From Neocallimastix lanati (nom. inval.) (lineage: Eukaryota; Neocallimastigomycota; Neocallimastigomycetes; Neocallimastigales; Neocallimastigaceae): a stretch of 64,000 nt of DNA. The number at the start of each line of letters is the position of its first letter. Position 1 is the stretch's first letter. The stretch spans positions 247,001 to 311,000 of the forward strand of contig JACVTC010000102.1 of the NCBI GenBank assembly GCA_016946835.1, given 5' to 3'. This document shows, piece after piece, positions 45,811 through 59,158 of the stretch. Below the pieces are notes generated by a model. It ran no database searches. It was not told where the DNA came from and saw only the letters and a list, made by a program, of their open reading frames with translations. A program made the translations under genes and the position numbers.

Positions 45811-46304
45811 TTTCAATATTTTTTTTATGAGTTTTTTATCAAATTTTATTATATTTATATTTTTAATAATGATATGCATATAAGATGTTGAAATGAATAT
45901 GTATAATATTAATAATATTCGTTATAAAATAAAGTTTTTATAGTATTAATTTTTTTTTTTTTTTAACATTTTATTTTACTATTCAATAATAAAATTAGTT
46001 GAATAATATTTAAAATAATAATAAAATAAAATAAAATAATAATAAAAAAAAAAAAAAAAAAAAAAAAGATAATACAAATTTAAATCAATATTTATTTACC
46101 TTTTTTTTTTTTTTTTAATACTTATTTTTTCATTATTATTTATAGTAAGATAAAAAAAAAAAATTTTTTTTTAAGTAATAGATATTATTATTATTAAAAT
46201 CTATAGTTTTTATTAATATCTTTTTTTTTATAGATATAATTAATAAAAAATATTTTTTAAATATATCGATTTTTAAAGTAAAACCGGTTTCACCTTAATT
46301 CCTT

Positions 46305-46344
<40 letters not shown>

Positions 46345-46461
46345 TTCTAATATATTTATTTTTATATTATTTTAATTTATATTAACAAACTTTTTTATTA
46401 TGTAATTAATTTATATTTTTATTATAATTTTTTTTTATTGGTATTTAATATTTTAATAGAA

Positions 46462-49259
46462 TTAATTTTTTACAACTTTTTTAACAACCTTTTTAGTTTT
46501 CTTGGTAATTACCTTTTTAACAGTGGTTTTCTTATTAGATTTTTTAGTTACTGATTTAGAAGTTTTAATAGATTTCTTAGTAGTTACCTTTTTAGATTTT
46601 TTAGTAGTTTTAGTAGTAGTAGTTTTAGTAGTGGTCTTTGGAACAGTGGTAGTAGTGGTGGTTGTAGTAGTTTTAGTAGTGGTCTTTGGAACGGTAGTAG
46701 TAGTAGTAGTGGTAGTAGTAGTAGTCTTTGGAACGGTAGTAGTAGTAGTGGTGGTAGTAGTAGTAGTCTTTGGAACGGTAGTAGTAGTGGTAGTGGTAGT
46801 AGTAGTAGTCTTTGGAACGGTAGTAGTGATAATAACAGTAGTAGTTTCTGGTTCAACAGCAGCAGTAGTAGTAACCTTTGAATCAACAGTAGTAGTTGGT
46901 TCCTCTGTAGTTTCTTCAGTAGTAGAAGCAACTGCAGTGGTTTCTTCTTTTTCTACTTCTTCTTCTTCTATTCCCCATTCTAAAGATTGAGATAAACTGA
47001 AAGACTTAGTTTCACCCTTCTTTAATGGTATCCAAACAGTTAAAGGATCCTTACCAATTTTTTCTAATCTAGCATCTTCTGGAAGTGTATCTTCCTTAAC
47101 TCCTTCTGGAACAGTAATTGGAACAGTACATTCACCCTGAGTAGCAGTAACAGAAATACCAACAATGCTACCACCCTTAGTAATTAATTTAGTTTCAGCA
47201 CCACAGTTCTCCAATTTAGCACGTTCAACAAAAGTTTGAGCTTGATCATCAATCTTAAGAGAAATTAAAGGCCATTCAACGTATTGATTATATAAGCTAA
47301 CAACACTTCTAGTCCAATCTTCTAAAAGAGATTCACCATATTTTCCTTCCTTCTTGTAATGACGAATATTGGCTTGATGGAATTGATGAGCTTCATGACG
47401 AAGTTGAGTCATAAGAAGTAAGGTACGATGAGCTTCTCTTTCAGCAATTTCATCCCAGGTTGAATCACGACCGAATTCATTTCTGTAAATATTATTATAC
47501 ATCCAAGTATTTTCGGTACGATTAGAACAGAAATAGTAAATTTCCGTTGGAGTTCGAGGTACAACTGGGAAACCTTCATAATTACTACTTTCTAAGGTAG
47601 TATAGAAAGGAAGGTATGGGTTCTCTAAATTGGTAATGGCTGAACGACTAAGATCACCGGTAGCAGAGTTGATACCATATTGCTTGAAAATTTCAAGAGC
47701 ATCCTTGTTGTGAAGACCAGAAATTTGTGGAGTAACAATAGCACCAGTTGACCACCATTCTTTATCAGTTAAACCGAGAAGTTTAGCTACTTCAATATTT
47801 AAACGGATTTCATTATCAACATCAGAACGAGAAGCATTATCTAAGTTTTCATGACTGAAAGTGTGAGAACTCCAGAAGAATTCCTTTTGAGCAGTAGAAT
47901 TATTAGCAAAGAATTTAAAGAGGTTATCCTTTTTGAAATTCTTTAATTGAGTAGAAGAGAATTGGTAGTTTTCTTTTGGCCAACGTTTTTCACCAGTTCC
48001 TGGTTCCTTAACAAATTCTAAATCGACATAACGTTCACCATCAACTTCTAAGGCATAATCATAGTCTACATTAAGTAAAAAACCATTACCATTAAAAGCC
48101 AATTCAATACGATAGAAAGAACCTTCTGGCATAATATCTAATACATCCTTTTGGAATTGAGCAATTTTTTGATAATCCTTAGCAACGGTACGGAAATCTT
48201 CACTATACTTTGAATATTCTTTATTGTGTTTAACATCTACTAATTCAGTTGAAAGGAAAACATCATCAATATGTGGAGTAAAGTAAACACGACGGAAACC
48301 ATTGAATAAACCACGAGTACCCCACATTAACCATAAGTGACCAAGAATAATACTTGATTGAGACCAATTAGCTAATTCAAAATAGAAACTTAACTTTTCA
48401 CGACCATCAGTATAGCTAGTAATAGTAGCAGCAACTGCACCTTTTTTACCATTTTCTTCATAATATAAGAATGGTCTAGTAGTTTGAGTATTGGCAATCT
48501 TAATTCTTGTGAAATAGATACTATAATATATTATATATAACACAATAATACAATAAATTAATAATTAATATTAAATATAAAAATTAAAAAAAAAAAAAAA
48601 TTTTTTTTTTTTATTCTTCTTTCGTTTATATTCATAAATAATTTTTTAAATATAATATTAAATATATAAAATATATTTAATACTTTAATATATATATAAA
48701 TTGTTGAAAAAAAAAAATTAGTTATTTACTCATCAACATCAAGTGGAGCAGTAATTTTAATACGAGCATCGTTAAAAATCTTTTTAACTTCATCTGAAGT
48801 TTCTACAATTAAAGGTTGATCTGATTTACTATCTCCCCATTTATTACTATTATATAAACTAACTTCAGGACAACTAGATACATCTTCGGAAATGACGACA
48901 CGACGTACCTTATTTTTAGCTTCATATTCTTCTAAGTTAGCCCATTGTTCACTAGTTAAAGCACTTTTCCATTTTCCATTACTTTCGATATTAAGGTTAC
49001 CACCATTAACAACTACTAAATTATACTTTGGTTCATTGTCAGTAGAATAGAGAGTTAAATTACCTTTAATTTCATTTTGAGAAGCTATTTTAATTAAATC
49101 ATATGGAATACCATAAGATTTTAAAGTAAGAGTAATTGTATCAGTATTACTTTTAGATGGGGATAATACTAATGTTTTCATTGTCATTTCCTTACAGGTA
49201 ACCAAAGTCATTACCATGGAAAGACCTATGGTTTTAAATAAATTTGATAAACAAACCAT
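46462..49259 (-). CDS. Agd3-like (CE18) secreted polysaccharide deacetylase
   Basis: Two exons, 49259-48730 and 48520-46462; the 209-bp intron has GTAAAT/TTATAG ends and the split codon restores Asp177; 862 residues. A hydrophobic N-terminal signal is followed by an N-terminal domain containing the YGIPYDLI and LTSEQWANLEEYE segments seen in fungal Agd3. The catalytic region has TPHIDDVFLST (Asp262/263) and SSHTFSHENLD (His396/His400), the metal-binding Asp and H-x3-H of that family. Aspergillus Agd3 removes acetyl groups from galactosaminogalactan; the substrate here is unknown. The tail (from about residue 697) is acidic, then TVPKTTT-type repeats, then Lys-rich, probably glycosylated and wall-associated (inference). 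Confidence 0.87.
46606..46860. repeat. Thr-codon minisatellite in deacetylase tail
   Basis: Tandem units of about 42 bp, made of GTA/GTG-type triplets (ACC/ACT Thr codons on the coding strand) broken by CTTTGGAAC, encode repeated VPK followed by Thr runs. Repeat number is likely to vary between strains. Confidence 0.85.
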
Positions 49260-49279
49260 TTTGCTTTATTTTTAAAATA

Positions 49280-49310
<31 letters not shown>

Positions 49311-49654
49311 ATAATAGCAATATTCTAAATATCTAATTATATATTACAATTTTTATTATTTATATTTTTTATTTTTGATTAGTAAGTTTCAATAAAATAT
49401 TGAAAAAAAAGTTGAATTTAATAATATCTTTTTCTAAATATTGTTAATATTCCTATATTAAAATACTTTTGCTAATTTATAAAAATAAAATAATTTCATA
49501 AATTATAATAATATAAAAAAATAATAATATATATATATATATATTTTTTTATTTCTAATATTTATTTATTCAATTTATATTATCAAATTGAAGTAATGCA
49601 CAAATTATTTTATATAAGGTATATTATATTATATTTATAAAATAATATAATTTC

Positions 49655-49689
<35 letters not shown>

Positions 49690-51540
49690 AAATAAAATTA
49701 TGTGGTGTGGAAAGAAATTCTTGTATTTATATATATTTACATTTATATATAATTTTTTTTTTTTAAATGATAATAAATTTTTTTTTATTTTTAATCAAAT
49801 TAATATCATTTTTTATTTTATTAAATATATTAATTTATATTTAATATTTATTCTTTACAATTGTTTTTTATAAAAAGTATTAAAGATAATATATTATATA
49901 TATTTTATGGTAGACATAATAATGGTAATAATGGTAACAATAGTAATAATAATAATAATAATTTATTTTTTTAAAACACATATTAACAAGAAGATATTAT
50001 CTATTATCTATTGTTAAAAATACGATTTATTGGTCAATATTTAATTTATTGAGTATCGGTCAATACTTTCCAGGGTTAGAATTTTTTATTATTTTTCTTT
50101 TTTTTTGTTTACATTTCAACAATTGGAAAAAAAAATGTTGTATTTTTTTTTTTTTTTGATACTTCAATTTTATTATATAATAAATAATTAAATAATTAAT
50201 AATTTAATGTTAATTATTAACCAATTTCTGATTTTTTAAAAAAAAATAAAATTATTAGTTTTTTTTTTCTACTTTTCAGATATTAGAAGTATCATCATAT
50301 CAACATGATAAAAAAAAAAAATTTATTTATTATTGAGAATTTTATAAATAAATATTGATTTTATATATATATCTTTTACATACTATATACTTAACACATT
50401 TCTAATTTGTATTTGAAAATTAAATATAAAAAAAATTTTTTTGGATAAATGATTTTATTTTTTTTTCTCATCAAACATTTATTTTTTAATAAGTATAAAA
50501 TTTTTGGTTTCTAGAAATATTCAATAGTTTTTATGTTCACTCATTAAAAAAAAAAAAGAAAAAAAATTATAAAATAAATAAATAAATAAATTATAAAACA
50601 AATAAATAAATAAATTAAATAAATAAATTAAATAAATAAATAAATTAAAAAGGAAATCTTTAATTTTCATAAATTAAATTAAATTTACAAACTAATTAAA
50701 TTTTATAATTAATAAAGTTTTATATTTTAACACAAAAAATTTTTTTTAATTCTGTTACCAATTCAATAATAAATAAAGTTACCATAATATATAATAGATC
50801 TTAAATAAAAAATATATATATATAAATATATAATAATATATAAAATAATAATTTAATACTTTTGTTATTAAAATTTAAAAAAAAAAAATTTTTTTGAAGA
50901 GATACAAAAAAGAAAAGAAGAAAAGAAAAACATAAAAATAAAAAAGAAAAAAAGAAAAAAAAAAAAAAGAAAAAAGAAAAAAAAAAACAAGTAAATAAAA
51001 AATAAATTCATATATTTTTTAAATTTTTTTTTATATTGTTCTAATTTAAATTTTTTAAATTGAATTGTGATTAATTAAAAAAAATTAAAATAAAAATACA
51101 AATAAAATAAAATATACATAAATCAAAAAAAAAAAATTTTTTTGAATAGTAAAAATAGACTCTTTGATTATATTCTAATAAGTAGTTAATAGTAGAGAAT
51201 TCTAAAATTCAAACCTTTCTATTAATTTATAAATGATAAATAAACACAATTAGTAATGTTCTTTAAGAAAAAAAAAGGTTTAATTAAAAGAGAGATCTTC
51301 TATTTAAAAAAAAAATAATAATAAAAATATAATATAGAAATATTTTATTTATTTATTTCATTGTAATATTCTATTAAGAAAAAAAAATGTTTTTTTTTTT
51401 CAATTTTTTTTAATTAAATAGATGGGGAAAAAATAATTGAAATGATTTACTGTAATTAAGAAATATTAACCTAAAGTTTTGTTAAAAAAAAAAAATAAAT
51501 AAAAAAAAAGGAATAAAAATAAAATAAAAAGTATTGTTTA

Positions 51541-51592
51541 TACGTATTGCTTGTGGTTCAAGGGCTTAAAACTTCGGAGTGCAATGCCGAAC
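51541..51592. other. small GC-richer island, RNA-gene-like
   Basis: About 50 bases stand out from the AT background. On the minus strand it holds CTCCGAAGTT followed by TTAAGC, resembling the internal control region of 5S rRNA; on the plus strand TGGTTCAAGGG resembles a tRNA A box. TTCGG/CCGAA can form a hairpin. It may be an RNA-gene-derived relic; not identifiable with confidence. Confidence 0.3.
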
Positions 51593-51695
51593 TAATAATT
51601 AAATAATACGATCTATTTGTTTATATCTATTTTTTGTGTTAATTGAAAATAAAAGTTTAATCATTAATAAATCTCTTAGAGAATGTAAATAATCT

Positions 51696-51726
<31 letters not shown>

Positions 51727-53089
51727 TTGGAATTGAAAAGCAATTAATAAAATTGGTACTATTGATAATAATAATTATAACAAATATCAAAATATCATAA
51801 TAACTTTTCATTATATTTTATTATAAATTATATTAATATATTGTATTTTTTATTATAATAATTATTTTATTAATTACATTAATATATTACATATTATATA
51901 TATATTATTGTTAAATATAAATCTAATATATTGTATTTATTATAACAAATATTTTATTAATTACATTAATATATTAGATATTACATATACGATATTGTTA
52001 AATATAAATCTAATATAACATATATATAATTCATATGCTCAGATTTTAATATAATATTAATTTAAACTTTTTATAGGTAAAATTAATTAAAATTATTGTA
52101 TAATATAAATATTTTTTAATTATTTATTATGACAGCTTATTATATGTTATTTTTTTATTTTATTGTGAGCGCATGTGATTACATTATTTAATGTATATAA
52201 TAATTAGAATATTCTATCAAAAATATTTCTATTGGTGTGAAATCAAATTACACAAACATTTTATTCCTATAATAATAAATTATATAAATTTTATAAATTA
52301 TAAAAAATTAAAAAAAATATATATATATTACATATATACAAAATTATACATATATTCACATATATATTTTATCCTTATTTTATTATATTTCAAATTATAT
52401 ATTTTTATTTTTTATTTTTTATTTTTATTATATTTCAAATTATATATATATATTATATTATTTTATTATATTTCAAATTATATATTTTTATTTTTTATTT
52501 TTTATTTTTATTCTTATTATATTTCAAATTATATATATATTATATTATTTTATCCTTATTTTATTCTTTTTATATTTCAGTTATTTATTTTTGTTTTTAT
52601 TTTATTTCAATTTGTACTTAAATTTCAATTTGTACTTAAATTCTATTATTAATTGTATTATACTTTTTTTTAAAAAAAATTTTTTTTTTTTAAATGTCTT
52701 AATTGTAATTAAAAAAAAAAAACTTTAATTGTTATTTTATTTTATTTGTATTTGTATTTGGTATTTTATTAATTATATTTTATAACTTTTTTATTATTCA
52801 TTAATTATTCAGACGTTGCAATCTATTTAATCACACATTTCTTAATATTTATTATTTGTTTTTAATTATTTATTATTCGTTTTTATTTATTATTTATTAT
52901 TTATATATTTACTTAATATTTAATTATATTTTTTTTTGTTATTTTTATTTATTATTTATTAGTTTATTAGTTTTCATTTATTATTTATTTTTTAAAAATT
53001 TATTAATCATTACTTTCTAGATCGATCCAGTGTCAAAATAAAAAAAAAAAAAAAATAAAAAATAATTAGTACTCATTAATACATTTATT

Positions 53090-53745
53090 GTTTATTTATT
53101 GCTTATTTAAGTTTATTATCAATATCTATTATTTAATTATTTATATATTTATTATTTATATATTTATTATTTATTATTTATATATATATATTTATTTATT
53201 ATTTATAATTTATTATTTATTATTTATTATTTATTTTTAATAACTTATTATTTATAATTTATTATTTATTATTTATTATTTATTATTTATTTTTAATAAC
53301 TTATTATTTATAATTTATTATTTATTATTTATTATTTATTATTTATTATTTATTATTTTATTATTTATTATTTATTATTTATTATTTATATATATATATT
53401 TATTATTTATTTTTAATAATTTATTATTTATTATTTATTATTTATTATTTATTATTTATTATTTATTATTTATTATTTATTATTTATTATTTATTATTTA
53501 TATATATATATTTATTATTTATTTTTAATAATTTATTATTTATTATTTATTATTTATTATTTATTATTTATTATTTATTATTTATTATTTATTATTTATT
53601 ATTTATTATTTATTATTTATTATTTATTATTTATTATTTATATATATATTTATTTATTTATTATTTATTATTTATTTTTAATAATTTATTTTTAATAATT
53701 TATTATTTATTATTTATTATTTTTATATATATTTATTTATTTATT
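53090..53745. repeat. TTTATTA heptamer satellite with higher-order units
   Basis: Long runs of the 7-bp unit TTTATTA are interrupted at intervals by TATATATATA and TTTATTTTTAATAA blocks. The same block order recurs near 53388, 53503 and 53640, giving a higher-order repeat. Confidence 0.85.
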
Positions 53746-54458
53746 TATAATATATTATCTATTTTTTATAGTCATTTATTTTTATATATATTCATGTTTA
53801 AGAGTTAGTTTTTAAGATTCATTTATAAATCTAGTGCATTTCGCAATCGTGCTTTTTTTCATAATCGATCCCCTTCATTTTTTAATTGTTTCAGTATTTA
53901 AATTTAAATAATGATTAAATTTAAGTAAAAATATTTAATAAATTAAATTTTTATTATATCATTGTTCTATTTATTTAATTTTTTTTTTTAAATATTTTTT
54001 AAATTTTATTTTTTAGCCTGTTCTATTTTAATTGGGACAGAATTAGGGTTAGTGTTAAAATAATAAAATAAAATATGAAATAAAATTTAACCAAAATTAC
54101 ACAGATGTTAGAGAAATTTTTTTTTTTTTTTTTTTTTTTTGGTTTAATGTCAACATAATTCAATTAGTAACATGCATATAAAATGATACAATTAAATATA
54201 TTGGTTATAAAATAAATAATAAATAAATAAATAATAGTAATAAAAGACATTTAAAAATATAAATAAAACGTTGTGAAGAGCATATAAAATATATATATAT
54301 ATTTTTTATAATTAAGAATAATTTTTCTTTATATTTTTTTATGATTTTATCTTATTCATTTTTATTAATACTATGTTATATATAATAAAACAATGAATTA
54401 ATATAAAAATTTTAATTATAGATTAAAGTATTAGAAATAATATATAAATATTCTATAT

Positions 54459-54497
<39 letters not shown>

Positions 54498-55536
54498 TTA
54501 TTATTATTTTCTTTTTTGGTTTTGGTTTTGGTATTGATTTTCTAAAATTTCAATTATTGTAGTTATAGTATTAATAACTATTTTTGAATCAGTCGTCACT
54601 TAGGTTTCCATAATATCGTCAATTACAGCATTAGTAATAATGATAGAAGTAATAATAATAAAAATTTAGTATTTTTTATTTACTTAATTTCGGTTTGAAT
54701 TTTGTTTCTGGCTTTTTAATTAACAAAGAAGAAAGCTACAAAACGATTAAAAATTATCTAAATTTGGAAAGAATATTTTAAACAATAATAATCAAAAAAT
54801 TATATATATTCAAATCTTTTCTTCACATATTTTTAATATAAATTATATAGTATAACATATATATACATATGTATGTATTTTTTTCTTCTTGCAAATAAGA
54901 CATAATATTGTATAAGTACATAAAATATATATATATATATATTTTTTTTTTTTAATTTAAAAATATTATATATATAGTTATCAAATTATTTCAAAAAGGA
55001 AGGGATACAAGTTACAAGTTATAAATATTAATCTATTAATATGACGCATACTATCTATAGCATGGCTATTTTAATTATTAGTATTATATATTAATAGAAA
55101 AATCTTCAAAAGGCATGAATTTTTTGGTTTTCATAAATAATACATATTAATTTTAAAATTTGTTTTTATTTATTCAATAACTTTTCATTATTATTATAAA
55201 ATTATGTATGAATAAAAATATATATAAAAATGTTATATAATGATTTTGAATTTGAAACATACTAAATTTTGTAAAGGTTAATTCAAATTAAAACTTTTTT
55301 TTTCTTTTGTAATGTATATATATAAATTGAAAAAATAAAGAATAAATATATATATATTTTAAAAAAAAAAAAAAAATTCATAATACCTATTAGATATTAT
55401 ATGAAATTAAAATTTAAATAAATTAAAAAATTTATATGAAAATAAATTTAATTAAATAAATAATAAATAAAAAAAAAAGTTTTGATAATAGTTGTATTTT
55501 ATAAAGATGAAAATATTATATTTAATTGTACTATTC

Positions 55537-55569
<33 letters not shown>

Positions 55570-56029
55570 AATTATTTTGTTGCAAAATTATAGTAAAAGG
55601 TTAGGATATTTAAATATCTAACTTTAATGAATATTTTTTTTTTTCTTTAATATGATTTTAATGTTTTATTATTTTATTTTATTTGGTTATTTCATTAAAA
55701 TAAGTTAAAGGAGAATTCAATAAACTAATAAAATCATATAATATTGACTGTGGATTAAATATTCATTACACAGATTAGATAATAAAAGTATTGTTCTTTA
55801 ATTTAAATCTTGTAAAAATTAGTTATTTTTTTAAATAATTAATAAAAGATAATATTAATATATATATATATAATTTTTTTTTTTTTTTTAAAAAAAAAAT
55901 GATCATAATAATTACTAAGTTCTGGATTGTTGTATGTCAATATTTTTGAACATTAAATAAAAAATAGTTTATATATAAATTAAAAATGAAATAAAATAAA
56001 AAAAAGTAATGATGACTGTATTCTATTGT

Positions 56030-56325
56030 ATTATATGGATAAAAGTGAAATTTTTGAAATGATTCAATATATAAAAGGATATGATACTATAATCCTTCTT
56101 AAAAGCAATTACACTATAAATTACTATTTTGTTACTGTATAGAAATTATTAAATATTTTGTAGAAATGTGAATGGATCTTCATTATATAGAAATGATAAT
56201 GATTCGTCACTAATACTTTTACAGCAAATACAAGAATGAAAATGAAAATTTATTAAGAGTTATAAAATATTTAAGGTTAATATCCATTATAAAAATAATA
56301 CTGATGAGACTTTCAATTATTTTGT
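56030..56325 (+). pseudogene. ankyrin-repeat gene relic
   Basis: Plus-strand frames give pieces such as NVNGSSLYRNDNDSSLILL, KYKNENENLLRVIKYLR and KNNTDETF. These follow the order and spacing of the ankyrin repeat in the intact gene at 13013, but the frame changes several times and stops occur. A decayed fragment. Confidence 0.5.
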
Positions 56326-57027
56326 ATAACTTTATAAACAATAAAAAAAAAAAAAGGAAATTTTTAGAATAATAAAATATTATTTGGGAAAATGGAAGGT
56401 GACTTTATATTATATTTACATATTTCAAAATTAAAAAAATATTTATAATTTTTTTTGTAAAAAAGAAAAACTGTCTGAATATGAATCAAAAAAAAAAAAA
56501 AAAAAAAAAAAAAATTATATATATATATATATATTATATAATTAATTTAATTATAACTATTTATATAACTTATAAATTAATATTTTAATTAAGTTCTTTA
56601 AAAAAAAATATAAACTATTATTTATTTAAATGAAACACTTGTCAAAGAATTCATATTGATAATAGAATAGATATCTAAAATTATAATATTTTTCTTTCAA
56701 TAATTTTTATTTATATAATAAAAATTTAAATTTTTATTTTAATGAATTTTTATAAGGAATTTTTATGCATTTTAATTTAAATAATTAATATTGATTATAT
56801 ATTTATTCATTCGTTATTGTTCAAGAGTATTGCTTTATATAAAAATAATAAAACCAAATTAATAATAAATATAATAATAAATATAATAATAATAAATAAA
56901 AGAATTTTATTATTAAAACCATTATTTGTTAATCACTTTGATATATATTTTTTATTTTAAATAAATATATATAACATGTTTAAAAATAATAAAATTTAAT
57001 ATATTAAACTTTTTTGAATTTTTTTAA

Positions 57028-57032
<5 letters not shown>

Positions 57033-57069
<37 letters not shown>
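57033..57069. repeat. poly(T) tract
   Basis: Run of about 38 T; one of many such homopolymers. Confidence 0.8.
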
Positions 57070-57070
<1 letters not shown>

Positions 57071-57782
57071 AATTATTAGTTTTGTAAATTATTTGGAACT
57101 TTAAGTTATATTGTCTTGTTTAAATAATTAATTTTTTTTTTTATTTTAAATTATTAAATTCAAAGTATTAAGTATATTTCAAAACTTTATTTTATATTAC
57201 CAGAAAAAATTATTATATTATTTTGATTAACTCATGCTTTTAAAGATTAAAAAAAAAAAAAAAAATATATTTATAGTCAGTAAAATTTTTTTAATTTATT
57301 AAATTTTTAAATTTTTCTTTATAAATATTATTATTATAATTATTATTAAATAAAATTTAGTTTTTATTATTTTATTATTCCCATCATTTTTAAAAACTTT
57401 AAATAAATTTACAAATGCTGTCATTAAAATTACGGAATAAAAAAACAATATATATATATATTTTTTTAATTTTAATTTTATTAAATTTTTATTTGTATAA
57501 ATATATATATAAATATAAAATATAAATATAAATATAAAAATTAAATATAAATATATAATTATATTATTATTTTTAAAAATTTTAATAATCAAAAATTTAT
57601 AATTTAATTTATATATTTTAAAATTTAAGATATATAATTTAAAAAAAAAAAAAAAGTTAATTTTAAAAAGGAATAAAGGTGTCAATAATTTTTAATTTCT
57701 AATAAAATTAAAAAAAAAAAAGATAATAAAATATATATATATATTCTTTTTATTAAATTTTTATAAATAAAAGTAAATAAAA

Positions 57783-58024
57783 ATGTATCAACAAAATGCA
57801 TTATTTTCCAAAAGAATGTTTGATTCGTATGATAGTGATGGTAGTGGTGGAATCAGCATTTCTGAATTTAGATCTTTAGCTTATGATTTAGGTCACTATC
57901 TTACAGATGAAGAATTGGATATTGCCATTAAAACTTTGGATAGTAAAGGCAATGGAAATATTTCTTATAAAGATTGTAAATATATATACTATATATATTT
58001 TACTAAAATTAATATATATAATAA

Positions 58025-58066
<42 letters not shown>

Positions 58067-58385
58067 TTTTATAAAAATTAATTAGTAATAAATTATTTTT
58101 CAATTTTTTTTTATTTAATAAAAAAAACATTTATTATATATTGTTAATTATAATAATATTAACAAATTTAACAAATATATATGTATATATATTAAAAAAT
58201 CTATAAATATATATTCATTTTATATTATTAGTTAAGGCTTGGTGGTCTAATCCAAATCGTTGGGCAAAATTACAATTAACGGATGAAAATGTGAAAGTAC
58301 TTTCAACTATTAGTAAAGAATTTCAAAAATTTGATAAGGATAAAAGCGGCAGTATTGAAAGATCTGTAATATTAAATATTATTAA

Positions 58386-58424
<39 letters not shown>

Positions 58425-58429
58425 ATTAA

Positions 58430-58464
<35 letters not shown>

Positions 58465-59025
58465 ATTAATAAATTAATAATAATAATAACAATAAAACGA
58501 AATCAAATATTAATTATTATTTTAAATAAATATTAATATAAATATAATAATAATAATCATAATAATAAAATAATATATAATATAATATAATATAATATAA
58601 TATTGGAATAATTATTATTTCTAATATAAATTATTATTTTATATGAATATTATTATTTTACACAAATATTATTATTATTATTAATATAAATATTATTTAT
58701 TTGATTATTAAAAGCTAATGATTATAACATGAATATTATTATCATTTATAGGAATTTAAAAAATTTTATAAGGCAATTCATAGAAATCATAACATTTCTA
58801 CTGCTGATGAAAAAACAATGTTTGAACAATTAGATTCTAATGGAGATAATCAAGTGTCCTTTAATGAGTGTAAGTTTATTTCAAATATATACACATTTTT
58901 ATTAAATTTTTTATATCAATTATATATATTTTTTAATTCAATAACTATTATTATTTTATTATGATAATAATGAATTTTTTTTTTTTTTTTTTATTTTATT
59001 TTATGTTATAATAAAAATTTTTAAT

Positions 59026-59073
<48 letters not shown>

Positions 59074-59158
59074 TATATATATATATAATGTTAAAATTTT
59101 AGTTATTGAGTATCTTACAGGAAAATATTGTGGTGATCTTTCCAAATATCTTGATTAA
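57783..59158 (+). CDS. four-EF-hand calcium-binding protein (calmodulin-like)
   Basis: Four exons: 57783-57975, 58232-58365, 58752-58869 and 59103-59158. All three introns have GT...AG ends and matching phase; 166 residues. EF-hand loops start at Asp17 (DSDGSGGISISE), Asp53 (DSKGNGNISYKD, Asp in place of Glu at the last position), Asp99 (DKDKSGSIERSE) and Asp137 (DSNGDNQVSFNE). A FKAWW motif follows the second hand and the linker to hand 3 is longer than in calmodulin, so it is a calmodulin-related sensor and not calmodulin itself. It has no signal peptide and is probably cytosolic. Introns carry A/T tracts and an (AAAT)n repeat. Confidence 0.92.
58382..58474. repeat. (AAAT)n microsatellite within EF-hand gene intron 2
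   Basis: About 20 AAAT-type units with a few variants, shortly after the donor site. Confidence 0.8.

Larger units (their letters stand above)
44269..46461. other. intergenic after the lichenase array
   Basis: No gene. Up to about 45153 it is the segmental duplication; then come the 24-bp inverted repeat, AT-rich sequence with an (ATTT)n tract (about 45768-45811) and A/T homopolymers up to the end of the deacetylase gene. Confidence 0.7.
49260..57782. other. 8.5-kb gene desert
   Basis: No intact gene supported; the long frames here are low-complexity Ile/Tyr/Phe translations. Contents: deacetylase upstream region, an AG-rich stretch (about 50896-50987), a GC-richer island (51541-51592), a 7-bp AT satellite (about 53090-53745), a TTAGGGTTAG near 54044, an (ATTT)n tract (about 54459-54500), and an ankyrin relic (56030-56325). 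Around 54520-54740 minus-strand frames with stops hint at another decayed gene, not identifiable. Confidence 0.6.

Noticed and set aside
46502-46990. 162-codon poly-Val frame antisense to the deacetylase tail
   Set aside because: Translation of the Thr-codon minisatellite on the wrong strand.
46462-48543. Separate 693-residue gene, with 48726-49259 as another small gene
   Set aside because: Donor and acceptor with matching phase join them into one Agd3-like protein; the upstream part is the usual Agd3 N-terminal region.
52191-52652. 153-codon Tyr/Ile/Phe-rich frame
   Set aside because: Low-complexity AT-rich translation with tandem nucleotide repeats; no protein-like composition.
53090-53745. 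CRISPR array
   Set aside because: Contiguous AT heptamers without spacers, in a eukaryotic context.
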